This document shows positions 50,476 through 60,969 of a DNA stretch of 64,000 bases, in pieces. Positions within the stretch are counted from its first letter, which is position 1. Each line of letters begins with the position of its first letter. The notes under the pieces are model-generated. The model was not told where the DNA came from, made no database searches, and saw nothing but the letters and a program-made list of their open reading frames with translations. Position numbers and translations under genes: made by a program. Source of the DNA: Prostheceraeus crozeri (Eukaryota; Platyhelminthes; Polycladida; Euryleptidae); NCBI GenBank assembly GCA_907163375.1, contig CAJQUW010004464.1, positions 118,269 to 182,268 of the forward strand. Direction: 5' to 3'.

Positions 50476-52045
50476 TCAAAACATGACAAATAGTCCAGAC
50501 AATTTGTCTAAAACCAAGCCCAAGCTCTGCGATGCAAGGTTCTTATTGTCTTGGATCGTTGACAACACTTTCTCTCGTTGAATTTTATGTGGGCATTCAT
50601 ATTTACTGGCGCATTTGCCAGAAGTCACGAGTTGTTGAAGCACACGAGATAAGTGGATACCTCATAGCTCATCACACAGCTCATACATTTATATAGCGGG
50701 TGAAGCATGACGTAATCAGTATGACTGCAGTAATGCAAACGGTTGTCAAATTAGTTACAAAATAGTGCATTAAGCCTACTGGTACATCTATTCTTCAATC
50801 TAAAACTCAGAAAGTTTCAGGTGGTTATACGACAATAGGCTACACATATCCGATCATATCAGCTTCATATTAATGTCTTTATCAGTAGATGCAAAATGAT
50901 TATTATACACATCAACTTTTTGCCCAGTTACACGTACTTCAAGAAAATTACAGTGAAAGTGGCAGTGCAATAAAAAATTCAACAGAAAATATTCCATTGT
51001 GTATATCATCTCAATTTCTTATGCCTATTTATCAACATTATGCAATGCACCTCACTCATTCGCACGAACTGAACCGCTTGTTTCACTAATCCAAAATCAG
51101 TCTTCTAAGAAAATTCGATAGTAGGCCTCGTGTGTCTATGGCAAGCCAGCATGGATTGATGTCTCGAATTCCTTGACTGATAAATTCAATGACATTCATT
51201 TGTATCATGTAAACCGCATGTACTTTCAGCATGCATCAATTCAGAATCGTGTAAAAGCTATAGCACCATGGCCTCAAAGTTACTGTAAAAATTGTGCAAT
51301 TACCGGAACGCACTACGACAAGGCTTTGCCTTCCAGAATTGCTACATAACTTTTTTGGCTAATAAGGGCACATTTCCCAATGCCTATGTAATATAGTTAT
51401 TACATAAGATTATGCGATCGTCAAGATATGCATTCAATTGTAAACAAATGGATGATAGCATGACTAAAGTAAGGGGCAACATGAAAAAAAGTCATGTTGC
51501 GTTGTCAACATGTAAAAAATGCCTGTACTACGAAACACTTTTTTCCTGCTCTACCAAAAAAGCGAAAAAAACGAATGCCACTCGATAAAAGCGAAAATTC
51601 AGGCATATTTTCAAAAAAGCGAATGTCTGGGTGGTCTGCGCATAGTTCGTGCGTATGAAATGTAAACATGAAAATGATAATTGATGAATAGCCTACTAAA
51701 AGTGTGTAAGATCATAGCTTTCTAATGAAGAATTGTTATTTAGAAGAGTTCAGCATTTCAAATTCATAGAGGGGAAAACATTCATAGTCGGCAGTTCATT
51801 TTGATCACAGTTAAGTATGAGGACATCATGAATGTGCATGCGTAAGACATCGTTGGTTTAATAGCAATAGTAATGGACAAAAGACCGTTCCAGGACACCA
51901 TAAAATCAAAAAAATTGGTATCTTTAAAAACGACATAAATTCATGAATTTGAACCCTTTTTCAGGTTTTTAAGACCTAAATACATGAATTTAGTCTATTC
52001 AAAAAGTACCATTTTTTCAAAAAATGACATTTTTAAAAACGACAT

Positions 52046-52208
52046 AAATCGGAGCGAAGCTCCTTTGGCTTTAGCGCTTTAGCGCTTTAGCGCTTAAGCC
52101 GATTCATGAATTTGAACCTTTTTTCAGGTTATGAAGACCTAAATTCATAAATCGGCTAAAGCGCTAAAGCGCTAAAGCGCTAAAGCCAGAGGAGCTTCGC
52201 TCCGATTT
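52046..52208. repeat. inverted repeat with GCGAAGC core and TTTAGCGC repeats
   Basis: Arms of about 58 bp (52046-52103 and 52151-52208) match at all but a few positions, carrying GGAGCGAAGCTCC and four TTTAGCGC-type repeats. An inner extension, ATTCATGAATTT, pairs with AAATTCATAAAT. The spacer is about 47 bp. Confidence 0.93.
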
Positions 52209-52270
52209 GGGCGTTTTTAAAAATACCCAATTTTCAAATTTTTCAAAATCTCAAATTTGAGAATTACAAT

Positions 52271-52310
52271 CGGGCGAAGCGCGAAGCCCTAGAACCTTCG
52301 GTTCGATTTT
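52271..52310. repeat. GC-rich hairpin repeat (GGGCGAAGC... / AACCTTCGGTT)
   Basis: Two adjoining stem-loops: GGGC-GAAGCGCGAA-GCCC and GAACC-TTC-GGTTC. The same composite unit recurs at 60877-60915, with shortened or recombined forms elsewhere in the island. Confidence 0.85.
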
Positions 52311-52454
52311 CACCCCCGCCAAAATCATGACCGTTCCAGGACACCGAAAATCATAAAAGTTGAAAATCTCAAATTTGAGAATTACAATTTTTACCTTGAA
52401 AATCATGACCGTTCTAGGACACTAAAAATTATAAAAGTTGAGAATTTCAAATTC

Positions 52455-53183
52455 ATGAGTTTAGACGTTTTTCAGGTTTTTAAAATATATCATGTGACTA
52501 ATAATATTTCATTAAAAATGGAAGAAACAAAAATGGAAGGAACCTCAAGAATATATCCTTCGTTATCATATGAAATGGATATTGCAAAACACAAAGATAG
52601 AGTACGTTATATGAAAGATAAAGAATCTCAATTATTACTTAGATTAGAACATTATAATAAATTAAGAAAGAGATGGAGTAAAGTTAAGAATGTAACACAA
52701 GGAATTGGCATATTCTTAACAATAAGTTTAGGTGCTTTAACAATTGTTATATCTTCAGGTGTTTTAGTAATTCCAGTAGTTGCTACAGCTTTAACAGGTA
52801 CGGGTGTTTTTGCAACTTCACTTGTTACAATGTTAGATAAATCTTTAATAACTAAGAAACGAAAATCATTAAAAACTAAGCATTTACATATTAAAGAAGT
52901 CTATGATAAACTACATTACTACTTTCAAAGAGTATGTGATGATAATGTTATTACGTTAGATGAGATTGAAAAATTTGATCAAATAGCTAATGAAGTAAAT
53001 CAAATATCATTTCAATCACAGACAGAAAAAGTTGATGATAAAAATAAAAAGGATGGTAAAATTTCTAGTGATGCTAAAATTTCTAATGAAGAAAATGACA
53101 AAATTTTTTTAGAAGAGCTAAAAACTTTAAGCGAAAATTTAAGCAAAACTTTATTAAACAAAACTTTATTAAACAAAACTTAA
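52455..53183 (+). CDS. two-segment membrane protein of the virus-like island
   Basis: Not recognised by family. The likely start is the ATG at 52518, giving 221 residues beginning MEETKME; the upstream ATG at 52455 lies in repeat sequence. A basic, helical N-terminal region (KDRVRYMKDKESQLL) is followed by about 45 hydrophobic residues with a glycine-containing turn, consistent with two membrane segments (GIFLTISLGALTIVIS, then a second ending GVFATSL). A charged, lysine-rich C-terminal region ends in a short TLLNK repeat. It is the only clearly plus-strand gene on this side of the island and faces the packaging ATPase gene tail to tail. Confidence 0.75.
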   Translation: MSLDVFQVFKIYHVTNNISLKMEETKMEGTSRIYPSLSYEMDIAKHKDRVRYMKDKESQLLLRLEHYNKLRKRWSKVKNVTQGIGIFLTISLGALTIVISSGVLVIPVVATALTGTGVFATSLVTMLDKSLITKKRKSLKTKHLHIKEVYDKLHYYFQRVCDDNVITLDEIEKFDQIANEVNQISFQSQTEKVDDKNKKDGKISSDAKISNEENDKIFLEELKTLSENLSKTLLNKTLLNKT

Positions 53184-53385
53184 TACGAGAAAATTTTAAA
53201 CGAGAAAACTTTAAACGAAAAGATGTCAAACAACAAAGCAATAAAAAAATAATTTGTTCAGTAAAATGTTTTTGCTGTATACCAATGTTACCACAAAATT
53301 CAAATATTATATTTTAAAAAAATAGACAAAATTAAAGCTGATAATAAAAAATAAAATATTAAAACATTATATTTGTATATTTTTA

Positions 53386-54174
53386 TTACTCGGTAAACAA
53401 TTGTTCGATAACTCTTTCATGAATTTTTTTATCAATATTAATTGTGATAAATCCATAATCTTTTGACCAAGCATTATTACACGATTGTTTAAATTCATCT
53501 TTATCTCTTATACATAAATCTCTTAACAAATCACTTAAGTTTCTTGCATTTATTTCAAATAGTATAAATATATTTGCATTCTTTCTAATAACACTTCCAT
53601 CTAATGAATACATACTTTGTGTCAAATAAAATACACTACAGTTATTATGTCTACCTCTTGTGAAATAATTTCTTTGAACTGACTGATTTCTGTCATTAAC
53701 ACAATCATCAAAAATTACACAATGTTTCATTGTTTTATCTAGTTTACTAGGATCTTGCATATTACCACTATCATCTATTAATTGTATTTTTATATACTTA
53801 TTTTTATTAGATTCAACTAATTGTTTATTTTTTGCTGCTTCTTCACACCACAAATTTATTTCTTCTTCATATTCAGATTTTTCATATTCTTCGAATAGAG
53901 AAGCAATTGCTGTTTTTGTAAGATTATTTTCAAATCCATATTTTAAAAATTGATAGACGGGTTGTTCTGCCGTTGTTGTATAAATTATAAGATTGTTATA
54001 ATCCAAAAAATTTGGAGTCGTTAAAATTTTAAATAATAGATATGTTTTTCCACATCCTGATCTTCCACAAATAACTGACAAAACTTTATTAGATAAATTT
54101 GGATGATGATTAAATTTAAGTTTTTTTTTATTTAAAGACATTTCATTCATTTTTAAAGTAATAAATTCATCCAT
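53386..54174 (-). CDS. A32-like DNA-packaging ATPase (FtsK/HerA superfamily)
   Basis: 262 residues. Walker A is GRSGCGKT (about residues 36-43) and Walker B is CVIFDDC. The downstream block YFTRGRHNN followed by FYLTQS is the arrangement seen in poxvirus A32-like packaging ATPases of Polintons, adenovirus-like elements and virophages. The length is normal for the family and the frame is intact. Its expected role is to pump viral DNA into preformed capsids. It lies next to the probable minor capsid gene, as is common in such elements. A second, different ATPase is encoded at 61-62.3 kb. Confidence 0.88.
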   Translation of the reverse strand: MDEFITLKMNEMSLNKKKLKFNHHPNLSNKVLSVICGRSGCGKTYLLFKILTTPNFLDYNNLIIYTTTAEQPVYQFLKYGFENNLTKTAIASLFEEYEKSEYEEEINLWCEEAAKNKQLVESNKNKYIKIQLIDDSGNMQDPSKLDKTMKHCVIFDDCVNDRNQSVQRNYFTRGRHNNCSVFYLTQSMYSLDGSVIRKNANIFILFEINARNLSDLLRDLCIRDKDEFKQSCNNAWSKDYGFITINIDKKIHERVIEQLFTE

Positions 54175-54246
54175 TATTGAATTAGTGTTTTTAGAAACAA
54201 AAAATAAAAATAAAATTTTAATTTAAGTTTATTTTTTGTTTCTAAT

Positions 54247-54305
54247 AATAAGATCAATAAGATTAATAAGATTAATAAGATTAATAAGATTAATAAGATT
54301 AATAA
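54247..54305. repeat. 9-bp tandem repeat AATAAGATT
   Basis: About six copies in the intergenic gap between the minor-capsid-like gene and the ATPase gene. Simple slippage repeat. Confidence 0.95.
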
Positions 54306-54365
54306 TGAAAATGATAAAAAAAAATTAAACTTCTCTATTGTAGCGTAAAAATTTATACCTCTCGA

Positions 54366-54386
54366 ACGGGAGTTTATACCTCCCGT
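54366..54386. terminator. hairpin at the 3' end of the minor-capsid-like gene
   Basis: ACGGGAG-TTTATAC-CTCCCGT is a perfect 7-bp stem overlapping the stop codon (54374-54376) of the minus-strand gene. It could affect 3' end formation. It differs from the GAA/TTC-loop family. Confidence 0.45.
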
Positions 54387-55163
54387 ACCAAAAGATCTAT
54401 CATAATCTCTTCACCTCCAAAATTTATTTCTTGTCCTTTTTCATCAGTGATTCTAATGCCAATGTTGTTAATAGTTTTTCTTGTAATAGGAAAATATATT
54501 AATGTTTGTGGAATTACATTTAATCTATAACCAATGGGTACAGTAAAAAGCTGGAAAACTGAATATTAAATTTGATAATTTACCATTTATATATCCTCCT
54601 TCAATAATGTCACAATGTACAACAATTGAATTTATTTCAGTTATTTTTGGAATCTTCTCACCTAAATGATAACCTTGAATATAAGTTTGTTTATTAAATC
54701 CTAATAGCTTTGACAATGATCTATCATGATTAAAATCAACTTGATGATTTTCGTCTAAAGTAAGAGAAAATTTATTAACTGCCGGTTCAACTGCAAAATG
54801 TAATTGTTTCTTATCTTTAAATGGTATACCTAAATGTCTCTTAATTTCATTTGATATTGTTTCAACTTCGTAAGAACCAGGAAGAAAAGTTAATATTTTC
54901 CATGTTTTGCCTTTATCAGTAGAATATCTAAATTGATCATTCACATCTTTGATAACGTTTTGAATAGTGTTAAATGTAGAGAAACTAGTCAATGCAATTT
55001 GATAATTTTTATTTTGTTCCAAATGTAGAATGGGTTCTAAATTACAAGTGTGTGATGAAGTAGTTGTTATAATTTTTAACGTCGTACTAAATTTTGATGA
55101 ACCCAAAATCTCTGTTAAATTTTGTAAATGATTATTAATTTTGTCTAAATCTGCTGAACACAT
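54374..55163 (-). pseudogene. probable minor capsid/penton-type protein, one frameshift
   Basis: The first 212 codons are open and include ALTSFSTFNTI, GKTWKILTFLPGSYEVETI, FNHDRSLSKLLGF and DIIEGGYINGK. Near 54548, after a run of T, the frame must change by one base; the following frame is then open for about 57 codons to the stop at 54374. This block order matches a protein I recall being conserved with protein-primed polymerases in Polinton-like elements of Hydra and insects. By position and size I infer a jelly-roll minor capsid role, but no fold can be proven from sequence alone. The frameshift may be decay or a homopolymer sequencing error. Confidence 0.55.
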
Positions 55164-55242
55164 TTTTAAACTAAAAAATTAAATGAATATTTTTTTATGA
55201 AATATTTTTTTATAAAAAATTAGAAACAACATATTTCAGCTA

Positions 55243-55316
55243 CGGGCGAAGCCCTAGAGGACATCAGAGATGTCCGGTTCGGGCGAAGCCCTGGAGGACA
55301 TCAGAGATGTCCGGTT
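55243..55316. repeat. tandem pair of GC-rich hairpin repeats
   Basis: Two copies (55243-55278 and 55280-55316) of GGGCGAAGCCCT followed by GGACATC-AGA-GATGTCC. The second supplies the final codons and the TGA stop of the upstream minus-strand gene, so its insertion set that protein's C-terminus. Confidence 0.9.
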
Positions 55317-56130
55317 ATACTTTTATAATCCTCTTCATTTAGAATCTTTTTTTCTAACAGTCTTTTCAATATAGCATGAATTTCATTGAAACTAGAATTA
55401 TGCCCTTCTTTTATTGCAGATATTAAAATATTTAATCTATTTAGTAATTCTTGTGGATCATCTGGTAAAAATATGGTTGTTTCTGTTTTCTGTTTTTTTG
55501 TTTTCTGTTTTTCAGATAAACCTTTCCCTACTTTAACTCCCGTTGATAATAAATTTTCTAATTGTTTATAACGTCTAAGAGTTTTTACTGTGCCAACTCT
55601 ATCTAATATAGTTTTATATTTTATTAGATCTTCTACAGCATAATTTTTTAAATCTGCTCCTCTTAAAAGATCAACAAAATTTCTATCTAAACTAATAGGT
55701 TTTTTATCTGGAGTAAAAATTAATCCTCGTAAAGGTTGTGGAAATATTTCTTTACCACCAAGATAAAATCTTGCAAATAACTTTTTATCTAAAAGGAAAG
55801 TAGAATGTTCGAATAACATAGATTTTGGTAATTTTTTATCTATGTTTACCTCTAATAAACCATAGTCATCTAATAGTGTTTTAAGTACAGGATCCGCTAT
55901 ATCAACACGTTTTTCATTAAGTTCCTTTCAAGAGTTTTAAATGGTTCGACAGTTTTTTCATAATCAGTTTTTACTTCTTCAGTTATTTTTAATTTATCAA
56001 ACATATCAGATTGAATACCAGCTTTTGTCATTCTATGTTGAAGATGATTTTCTTTCATAATATTTCTTTGTTTTATTAATTCGTCTAATTGTTTTATTCT
56101 TTTAAAATTATCAGCTCTAACTTTATCCAT
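55301..56130 (-). pseudogene. coiled-coil protein of the island, one frameshift
   Basis: An N-terminal frame (56130-55897) is rich in charged heptads (RIKQLDELIKQRNIMKEN). Near 55920 the frame changes and continues to 55301 through an open stretch and the piece starting MLFEHSTFLLDKKLF, with ISLDRNFVDLL, LRRYKQLENLL and a helical C-terminus (LLNRLNILISAIKEG). About 275 codons in total. I recall similar proteins beside the minor-capsid-like gene in related elements, but the function is unknown; a structural or core protein is only a guess. The C-terminus ends within a hairpin repeat. Confidence 0.6.
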
Positions 56131-57980
56131 TTTTATATGATAATTTTATAATATTTTATATTTTTATATTGTTATATTGTTATACTTAGAAAATAGAAAT
56201 TAGAAAATTAAAAAGGTAAAGTAGTTATTCCATCAGGTAAAATTTTTCTTTTATCATCAAATGGATCTAATGCTAATTTATGTTCTTCTTTTAAATACAT
56301 TTTATGTTTTTTTGAATTAAGTCTATAATTACATGCTGTTTTTATTTCATTATTAAATAATGCATTTTTATAATCTTGAAATGTTATTTGATTAGCCACT
56401 GATGCCTTTGAAATTCCTTTTAATGTTTTATGTGTTTTAATATTTTTAGTTGTATCATAACAGTAACATTTAGATTTTAAAAATATAGCTTCTGTTATGA
56501 AATCTTCATTTCCTTCTAATTCATCTTTTACTTTACATAAATCAGAAGGATGAATGATATCTTTTATTTTATTAATTTCTTTATCTAGTGAAGAACCATA
56601 TGGTATTGTTAATTCTAAGAAAACAGAATCGGTATCTGTAAAGTGTAATTTATAGTTTTTGCCATAAGCAGGCGCTAAATAATCATATATAAAACTATAC
56701 ATAAATAGTTTAGCTAATTCTAATATAGTGAAACCAATGAAATTAAACTTATCATGTTTTACAATGCTTCTTCTTAGATGAACAGCACAAAGTTCATCAC
56801 TGAATCTAGTAGTTCTTTTATATGTAGGTTTCCTTGTTAAATTTTGAAATCTATCTCTATCATAAACTATTTCAATATTTTGTCTATTACGTACATTTTC
56901 TAAAGTCTTACCATAAAATGCATTATTCATTAATTTGAAGAAAACGTTTCCAAAATCATCTTTATTTCTTTTAGCTATTTTACGTTTTTCAATATTGAAC
57001 TCTATATAATTTTTTAACCATTTAGATTTTCTATACTCTAGTTTTCGATGTATTTTGGTGAGAATCATGCCATGATTTAAATACCAATCTAGCATTCTTC
57101 CTTCAACAACATACTTTCCTTTATTACCTTGTGTTAACATAAGTTTTTTTGTTGGTCTGTATTTTTTCGGAATTATAGATTTTTGATAATCTGAAAAATC
57201 TTCTATATTGGGAATTTTGTTTTCTGGACAGAAAGGATAATATTTTGTTGCTTCTTTTATATAATCAGGATATACTAAATCAACTTCATATACATAACCA
57301 AAATTATTTTCACCATCATATGTTCTTTGATAAACAAGATTATTACACCATGTCATTTCACCTGTTGGTAATTCTGGTATCATGCAAGAAGAATATAAGC
57401 TATTAAAATCATAATATAATTAATAGATTTCTCTCATGAATTCATCAATTGCATTTTCACGTTCTACTCCTTCTCGTTTCGTTCGAAAAATTTCTAATAT
57501 TTTTTTCTTTTTCTTCTGGAGATAAAGGTTTCATTATTCCATATTCTTGTGGATTTACTTTCTTATTATAACATTTAACATATCTATTACCTAAAACTGA
57601 TGAAACTCCACCTCTAATTCCAGATTCAAAAAATAATAATTTATCATATGTATTTTCTTTATAATGTTTAAGTTTAACACCAGTATGTTTTAATCCTGCT
57701 AGCCATGTTAAACCTGGTGTAGAATAACAATAACATGGATCTATTCCGTAATATTCTAAACACATATCACGAAGTTTTCAAAAAGATCAGCTAGTATTAA
57801 TACATCTATCTGTAGATATTTCATTGTATAATCATACATTGTTTTACAATTTAACTCTCTCCAATTCTTTTCAGCTTCTGCATAGTCTTCGTCAGATAAT
57901 TGTGATTGTTTTAATGTTGATTTAAATTTATTTATTGGAGGAAGTTGTTCTTCTTCCATAATTTTATTCACAGAATTAAA

Positions 57981-58050
57981 ATCAGTCTTCGACTGCGAAC
58001 CACAGGTTTTATCTCCAGTTATATCAGTCTTCGACTGTGAGCCGCAGGCT
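57981..58050. repeat. pair of in-frame hairpin repeats in the polymerase gene
   Basis: ATCAGTCTTCGACTG followed by CGAACCACAGG (57981-58007) recurs at 58023-58050 with few changes. The stem is CAGTC-TTC-GACTG type. On the coding strand both copies are translated in the same frame, giving CGSQSKTD twice, just before the exo III region. Confidence 0.85.
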
Positions 58051-58756
58051 ATGTACTCATACGGAAATATTCCTTTTAAAGGTTTTAAATTATATTTATT
58101 TAATATTTTACATTGTTCAGGTTTCAAAGTTTTTCCCATAACATCTAATGAATAAGGAGTAAAAAATCTAAATGCATCTAAAATTCTAATACAACCTAAT
58201 TGCATTGAAAAATATTCTTCTTCTTGTTTACATAGTACATTTATTTTTTGTTGTTGTAATTTTTCTGATGAAAATAAATCTTTCATTACTAGATGGAAAT
58301 CATATTTAGAACCATTGTAGAAATATAGAGGAACAAAGTTATATTTAAATTTGTTAGCATTAAGATTACAAGAATTATGTGCTGCACCTCTATATAATCC
58401 ATTTAGATGATCATGATCTTTTACTTTATCAATATATCTACCTCTACCAGTTTTATATTTATTTGTAAAACCTTTTCCACAGTAATAACAATTTATTTCA
58501 TCATAAAATTCTTTTCTTTCTTCATCCGTTAATGGTATCATTGGTATATTTGTTTCAAGCAATTGTGAAAAACGTCCTTGTAATTCTTCTACTTTCTTTG
58601 TAAACATTTCTGAACTGTCTTCACCATAGTATTGTAAATATTCTGATTTAAATAATTCAGGATAATTCGAATGAATGTACATTCCCCAACATAATGGTTT
58701 TTGTTCAAATAAATATTTTTCTTTTACTTTGTTCAGCTGAACTTTTTCCAGGCGCA

Positions 58757-58813
58757 CTTTTTTCAGAATTATAATTTTCAGAATTATAATTTTCAGAATT
58801 ATAATTTTCAGAA
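58757..58813. repeat. 15-bp tandem repeat in the polymerase gene
   Basis: Three to four copies of TTTTCAGAATTATAA, encoding repeated NYNSE in frame, directly next to the in-frame hairpin repeat at 58815-58848. Confidence 0.95.
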
Positions 58814-58814
58814 T

Positions 58815-58848
58815 CGGGTGAAGCCCTTGAACTTTCCGTTCGATTTTG
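58815..58848. repeat. in-frame hairpin repeat in the polymerase gene
   Basis: GGGTGAAGCCCT with a TTGAACTTTCCGTTC arm. On the coding strand it is translated as SSRASP, the same peptide in the same frame as the insertion at 60365-60398. Confidence 0.8.
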
Positions 58849-60364
58849 TGTCATATTAACATTATATGCTTCAAAATCACAATAAATAGTAAAGGGTACT
58901 TTATTTTTAAAATACCATTTATTATATTCTAAATAATCATCTTTTGGAAAAGTATTGTGAACTGCTTCGTTTTGTTGACAATTTTCCAAATGTCTATTCA
59001 TTTCTTCTAAAGTTCTAAAACTTGTCATACATTGAAGACAAGGAAAATTTTTATTATCTGAAGTTTTTGTAAATATAGAAACATCTTTACACAATATAAA
59101 ATGACCCTGATAATATAATATATTCGCTTGTGCTGGTTGTTTTGACTGTTCTAATTTTACAAATTCATCTTTATATATTACATGTGTTTCATTAATTTCT
59201 TTTGTAAGATTAAATGTATTTTGATAATAATTTTGATTTAATATTTGTAGCTGATAAATATATTCTTTATCATATTGTTCTTTATATTGTTGTAGACATT
59301 TTTTTAAAGATTCATTTATTTTTTGTTTGGTTTCATTTTCTTCATTATTTAATTCTTTATTATTTTCTTCATTTAATTTTTGAATTGTTTCTATCTTATT
59401 TTGATATTTATGGTGATATTCTTGTAGTAACATTTTTGTTTGTTGTTGATAATCTATTTTACATTTTTGTAAACTTTCATTTAAATTTTCTAATTTTTGT
59501 TGTATTCTGAAGATAAAGATGAATATTTGTAATTATAATCATCAGTACGTCCTTTATAATTATTATGATTAATCATTATTGGTGATAGTGTTTTAACAAG
59601 TTCAAATTTTTCAGTACATATTATATTTCCTTGGTAAAAAATATTATGATGCATGTAATTTCCTCTATCATTATATACTATTTCTGATTGGCAAAAATTT
59701 TTATTATTCAAATAAAATTTTTTTGAATCTGGGTAAAGTGGAGTAATTTTACCAATAGAAACATAATTCACATTTAATTCAAAAACATTTACTTCAATTA
59801 AATTTTTATTCTTTTTATGAAACTTTAGTAACCTATTATAATCATATGGAAATTCATCTAAGCCATCAGAGAGATCAAATTCATTTATGTATTCTTTTTT
59901 ATTATAATGACTTAGTCTTTCTTTATGATATTCTGCAGGATGTAAATGTGCTATAATACTCCACAGAAAACAATAATTATCTTCATTTTTTATGTTGATT
60001 AATTGTGGTGAACTGAAAGGTAAAGGAACATAACTACCACCAGTATTATTTTTATATTTATCAATTACTATTTTCTTAGATATTATTTTAACAAATCTCC
60101 AACCAGATTCACGTAACTGGGCTTCAATTATACAATTTTCTAATTTAAGTATCATCGATTCAAATATGGGTTGTATATCATTTACATTATGTATTTCTTG
60201 TGAATTTGTAAAATGTCCTTGTATTATTTCTTCAGGAACTCCATCAGGTCCATTTTTTGTATAAAGTACTTCTACATTCATATAACATTTGAAAGATTTC
60301 TTAAATATATTATAAAAGTTGGTTAGAATATCAGAAAAAGTTTTATCGGTTTCATTATATTCAA

Positions 60365-60398
60365 CGGGTGAAGCCCTGGAAGACATCTCCGATGTCCC
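60365..60398. repeat. in-frame hairpin repeat in the polymerase N-terminal part
   Basis: GGGTGAAGCCCT plus GACATC-TCC-GATGTC. Translated in frame and again giving SSRASP, between two acidic DEAVTDIKYLF repeats and the conserved core. Confidence 0.85.
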
Positions 60399-60404
60399 AC
60401 GAAC

Positions 60405-60530
60405 AGATTCATTAAATAAATATTTTATATCTGTTACGGCTTCATCAAATTCATCTATTTCGTTAAATTCATCAGTATCGCTAAATAAATATTTTATATC
60501 TGTTACGGCTTCATCTTCACTATTAAAAAA
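60405..60530. repeat. duplicated segment encoding DEAVTDIKYLF
   Basis: The segment TAAATAAATATTTTATATC followed by TGTTACGGCTTCATC occurs twice, about 70 bp apart, in the acidic N-terminal part of the polymerase. Low-complexity expansion. Confidence 0.85.
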
Positions 60531-60876
60531 TTTTTTATATTCCGAATGTGAATAATCATCAAACATTTTTTTAACTTTTATATCAGTAGGCAATGTTTCT
60601 AGATAATTTTTATAACTATTTAATTTTAATATATTTCCTTCATCAACTCGTTCTACATTTTGTAAATGCATTTTACTTTGTAGATGAGATTGATAACTTC
60701 TTTTTGTTTGCAATTTTTTTTCACATAAGACACAATAAAATGTTTTCATTTTTTTATTTTTTAAAGAAAAAATTTGTGTTTTAGTTTTTTTTTTTAAAAA
60801 AAAATTTTTGTTTTAATTTTTTAGAGAAAAAAATTCTAAATATATATAATGGAAAAATTCTAATATATCTGCAAAA

Positions 60877-60915
60877 TCGTGCGAAGCGCGAAGCCCTAGG
60901 ACCTTCGGTTTGATT
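60877..60915. repeat. GC-rich hairpin repeat upstream of the polymerase
   Basis: GTGCGAAGCGCGAAGCCCTA plus GGACCTTCGGTTTG, close to the copy at 52271-52310. It lies between the polymerase start (60749) and the end of the second ATPase gene (60970). Confidence 0.85.
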
Positions 60916-60969
60916 ATGATAAATTTGTTTAATTATTAAGTATTTCACTTACACCATTTATTAATGGTT

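Larger units (their letters stand above)
47841..51889. other. non-coding region with repeat fragments
   Basis: No confident gene. A minus-strand open frame at 48715-49365 contains one exon-like segment (48936-49058), but this overlaps a repeat whose end is seen again, inverted, at 51.55-51.64 kb. A foldback is at 50350-50475. Confidence 0.4.
51890..52490. repeat. complex repeat region at the left of the virus-like island
   Basis: GACCGTTC(C/T)AGGACAC occurs three times (about 51893, 52329 and 52407). TCTCAAATTTGAGAATTACAAT occurs twice and TTCATGAATTTGAACC with TTTTTCAGGTT two or three times. It also holds the large inverted repeat at 52046-52208 and a hairpin repeat at 52271-52310. This is where composition changes to strongly A+T-rich, so it probably marks the element's end. 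No terminal inverted repeat can be tested without the far end. Confidence 0.7.
56208..60749 (-). pseudogene. protein-primed family B DNA polymerase, in frameshifted pieces
   Basis: Five consecutive minus-strand frames (60749-59490, 59433-58705, 58757-57756, 57765-57457 and 57383-56208) make one polymerase of about 1,500 residues. In order: a zinc finger (CVLCEKKLQTKRSYQSH), a conserved block INIKNEDNYCFLWSI, a coiled coil, exonuclease motif I (CDFEAY), a DHDHLNGLYRGAAHNSCN zinc/HNH-like block, exo II (YNGSKYDFH), exo III (YLQIDVLILAD), GIRGGVSSVLGNRY, motif A (DFNSLYSSCM), motif B (KLMNNAFYG) and motif C (FTDTDSV). This is the protein-primed type found in Polintons and adintoviruses. Frame changes lie near 59505, 58725, 57768 and 57480, mostly at A/T runs, and there is an in-frame TAA at 57420-57422. 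Three in-frame hairpin repeats are embedded. All catalytic motifs are still present. Confidence 0.9.

Noticed and set aside
56208..60749. Programmed ribosomal frameshifting as explanation for the split polymerase
   Set aside because: Too many frame changes, in both directions, plus an in-frame TAA; the same problem affects neighbouring genes, so decay or sequence error is simpler.
52290..60915. tRNA B-box-like GGTTCGATT sequences
   Set aside because: They belong to the CCTTCGG hairpin repeats; no cloverleaf or A box is found at a proper distance.
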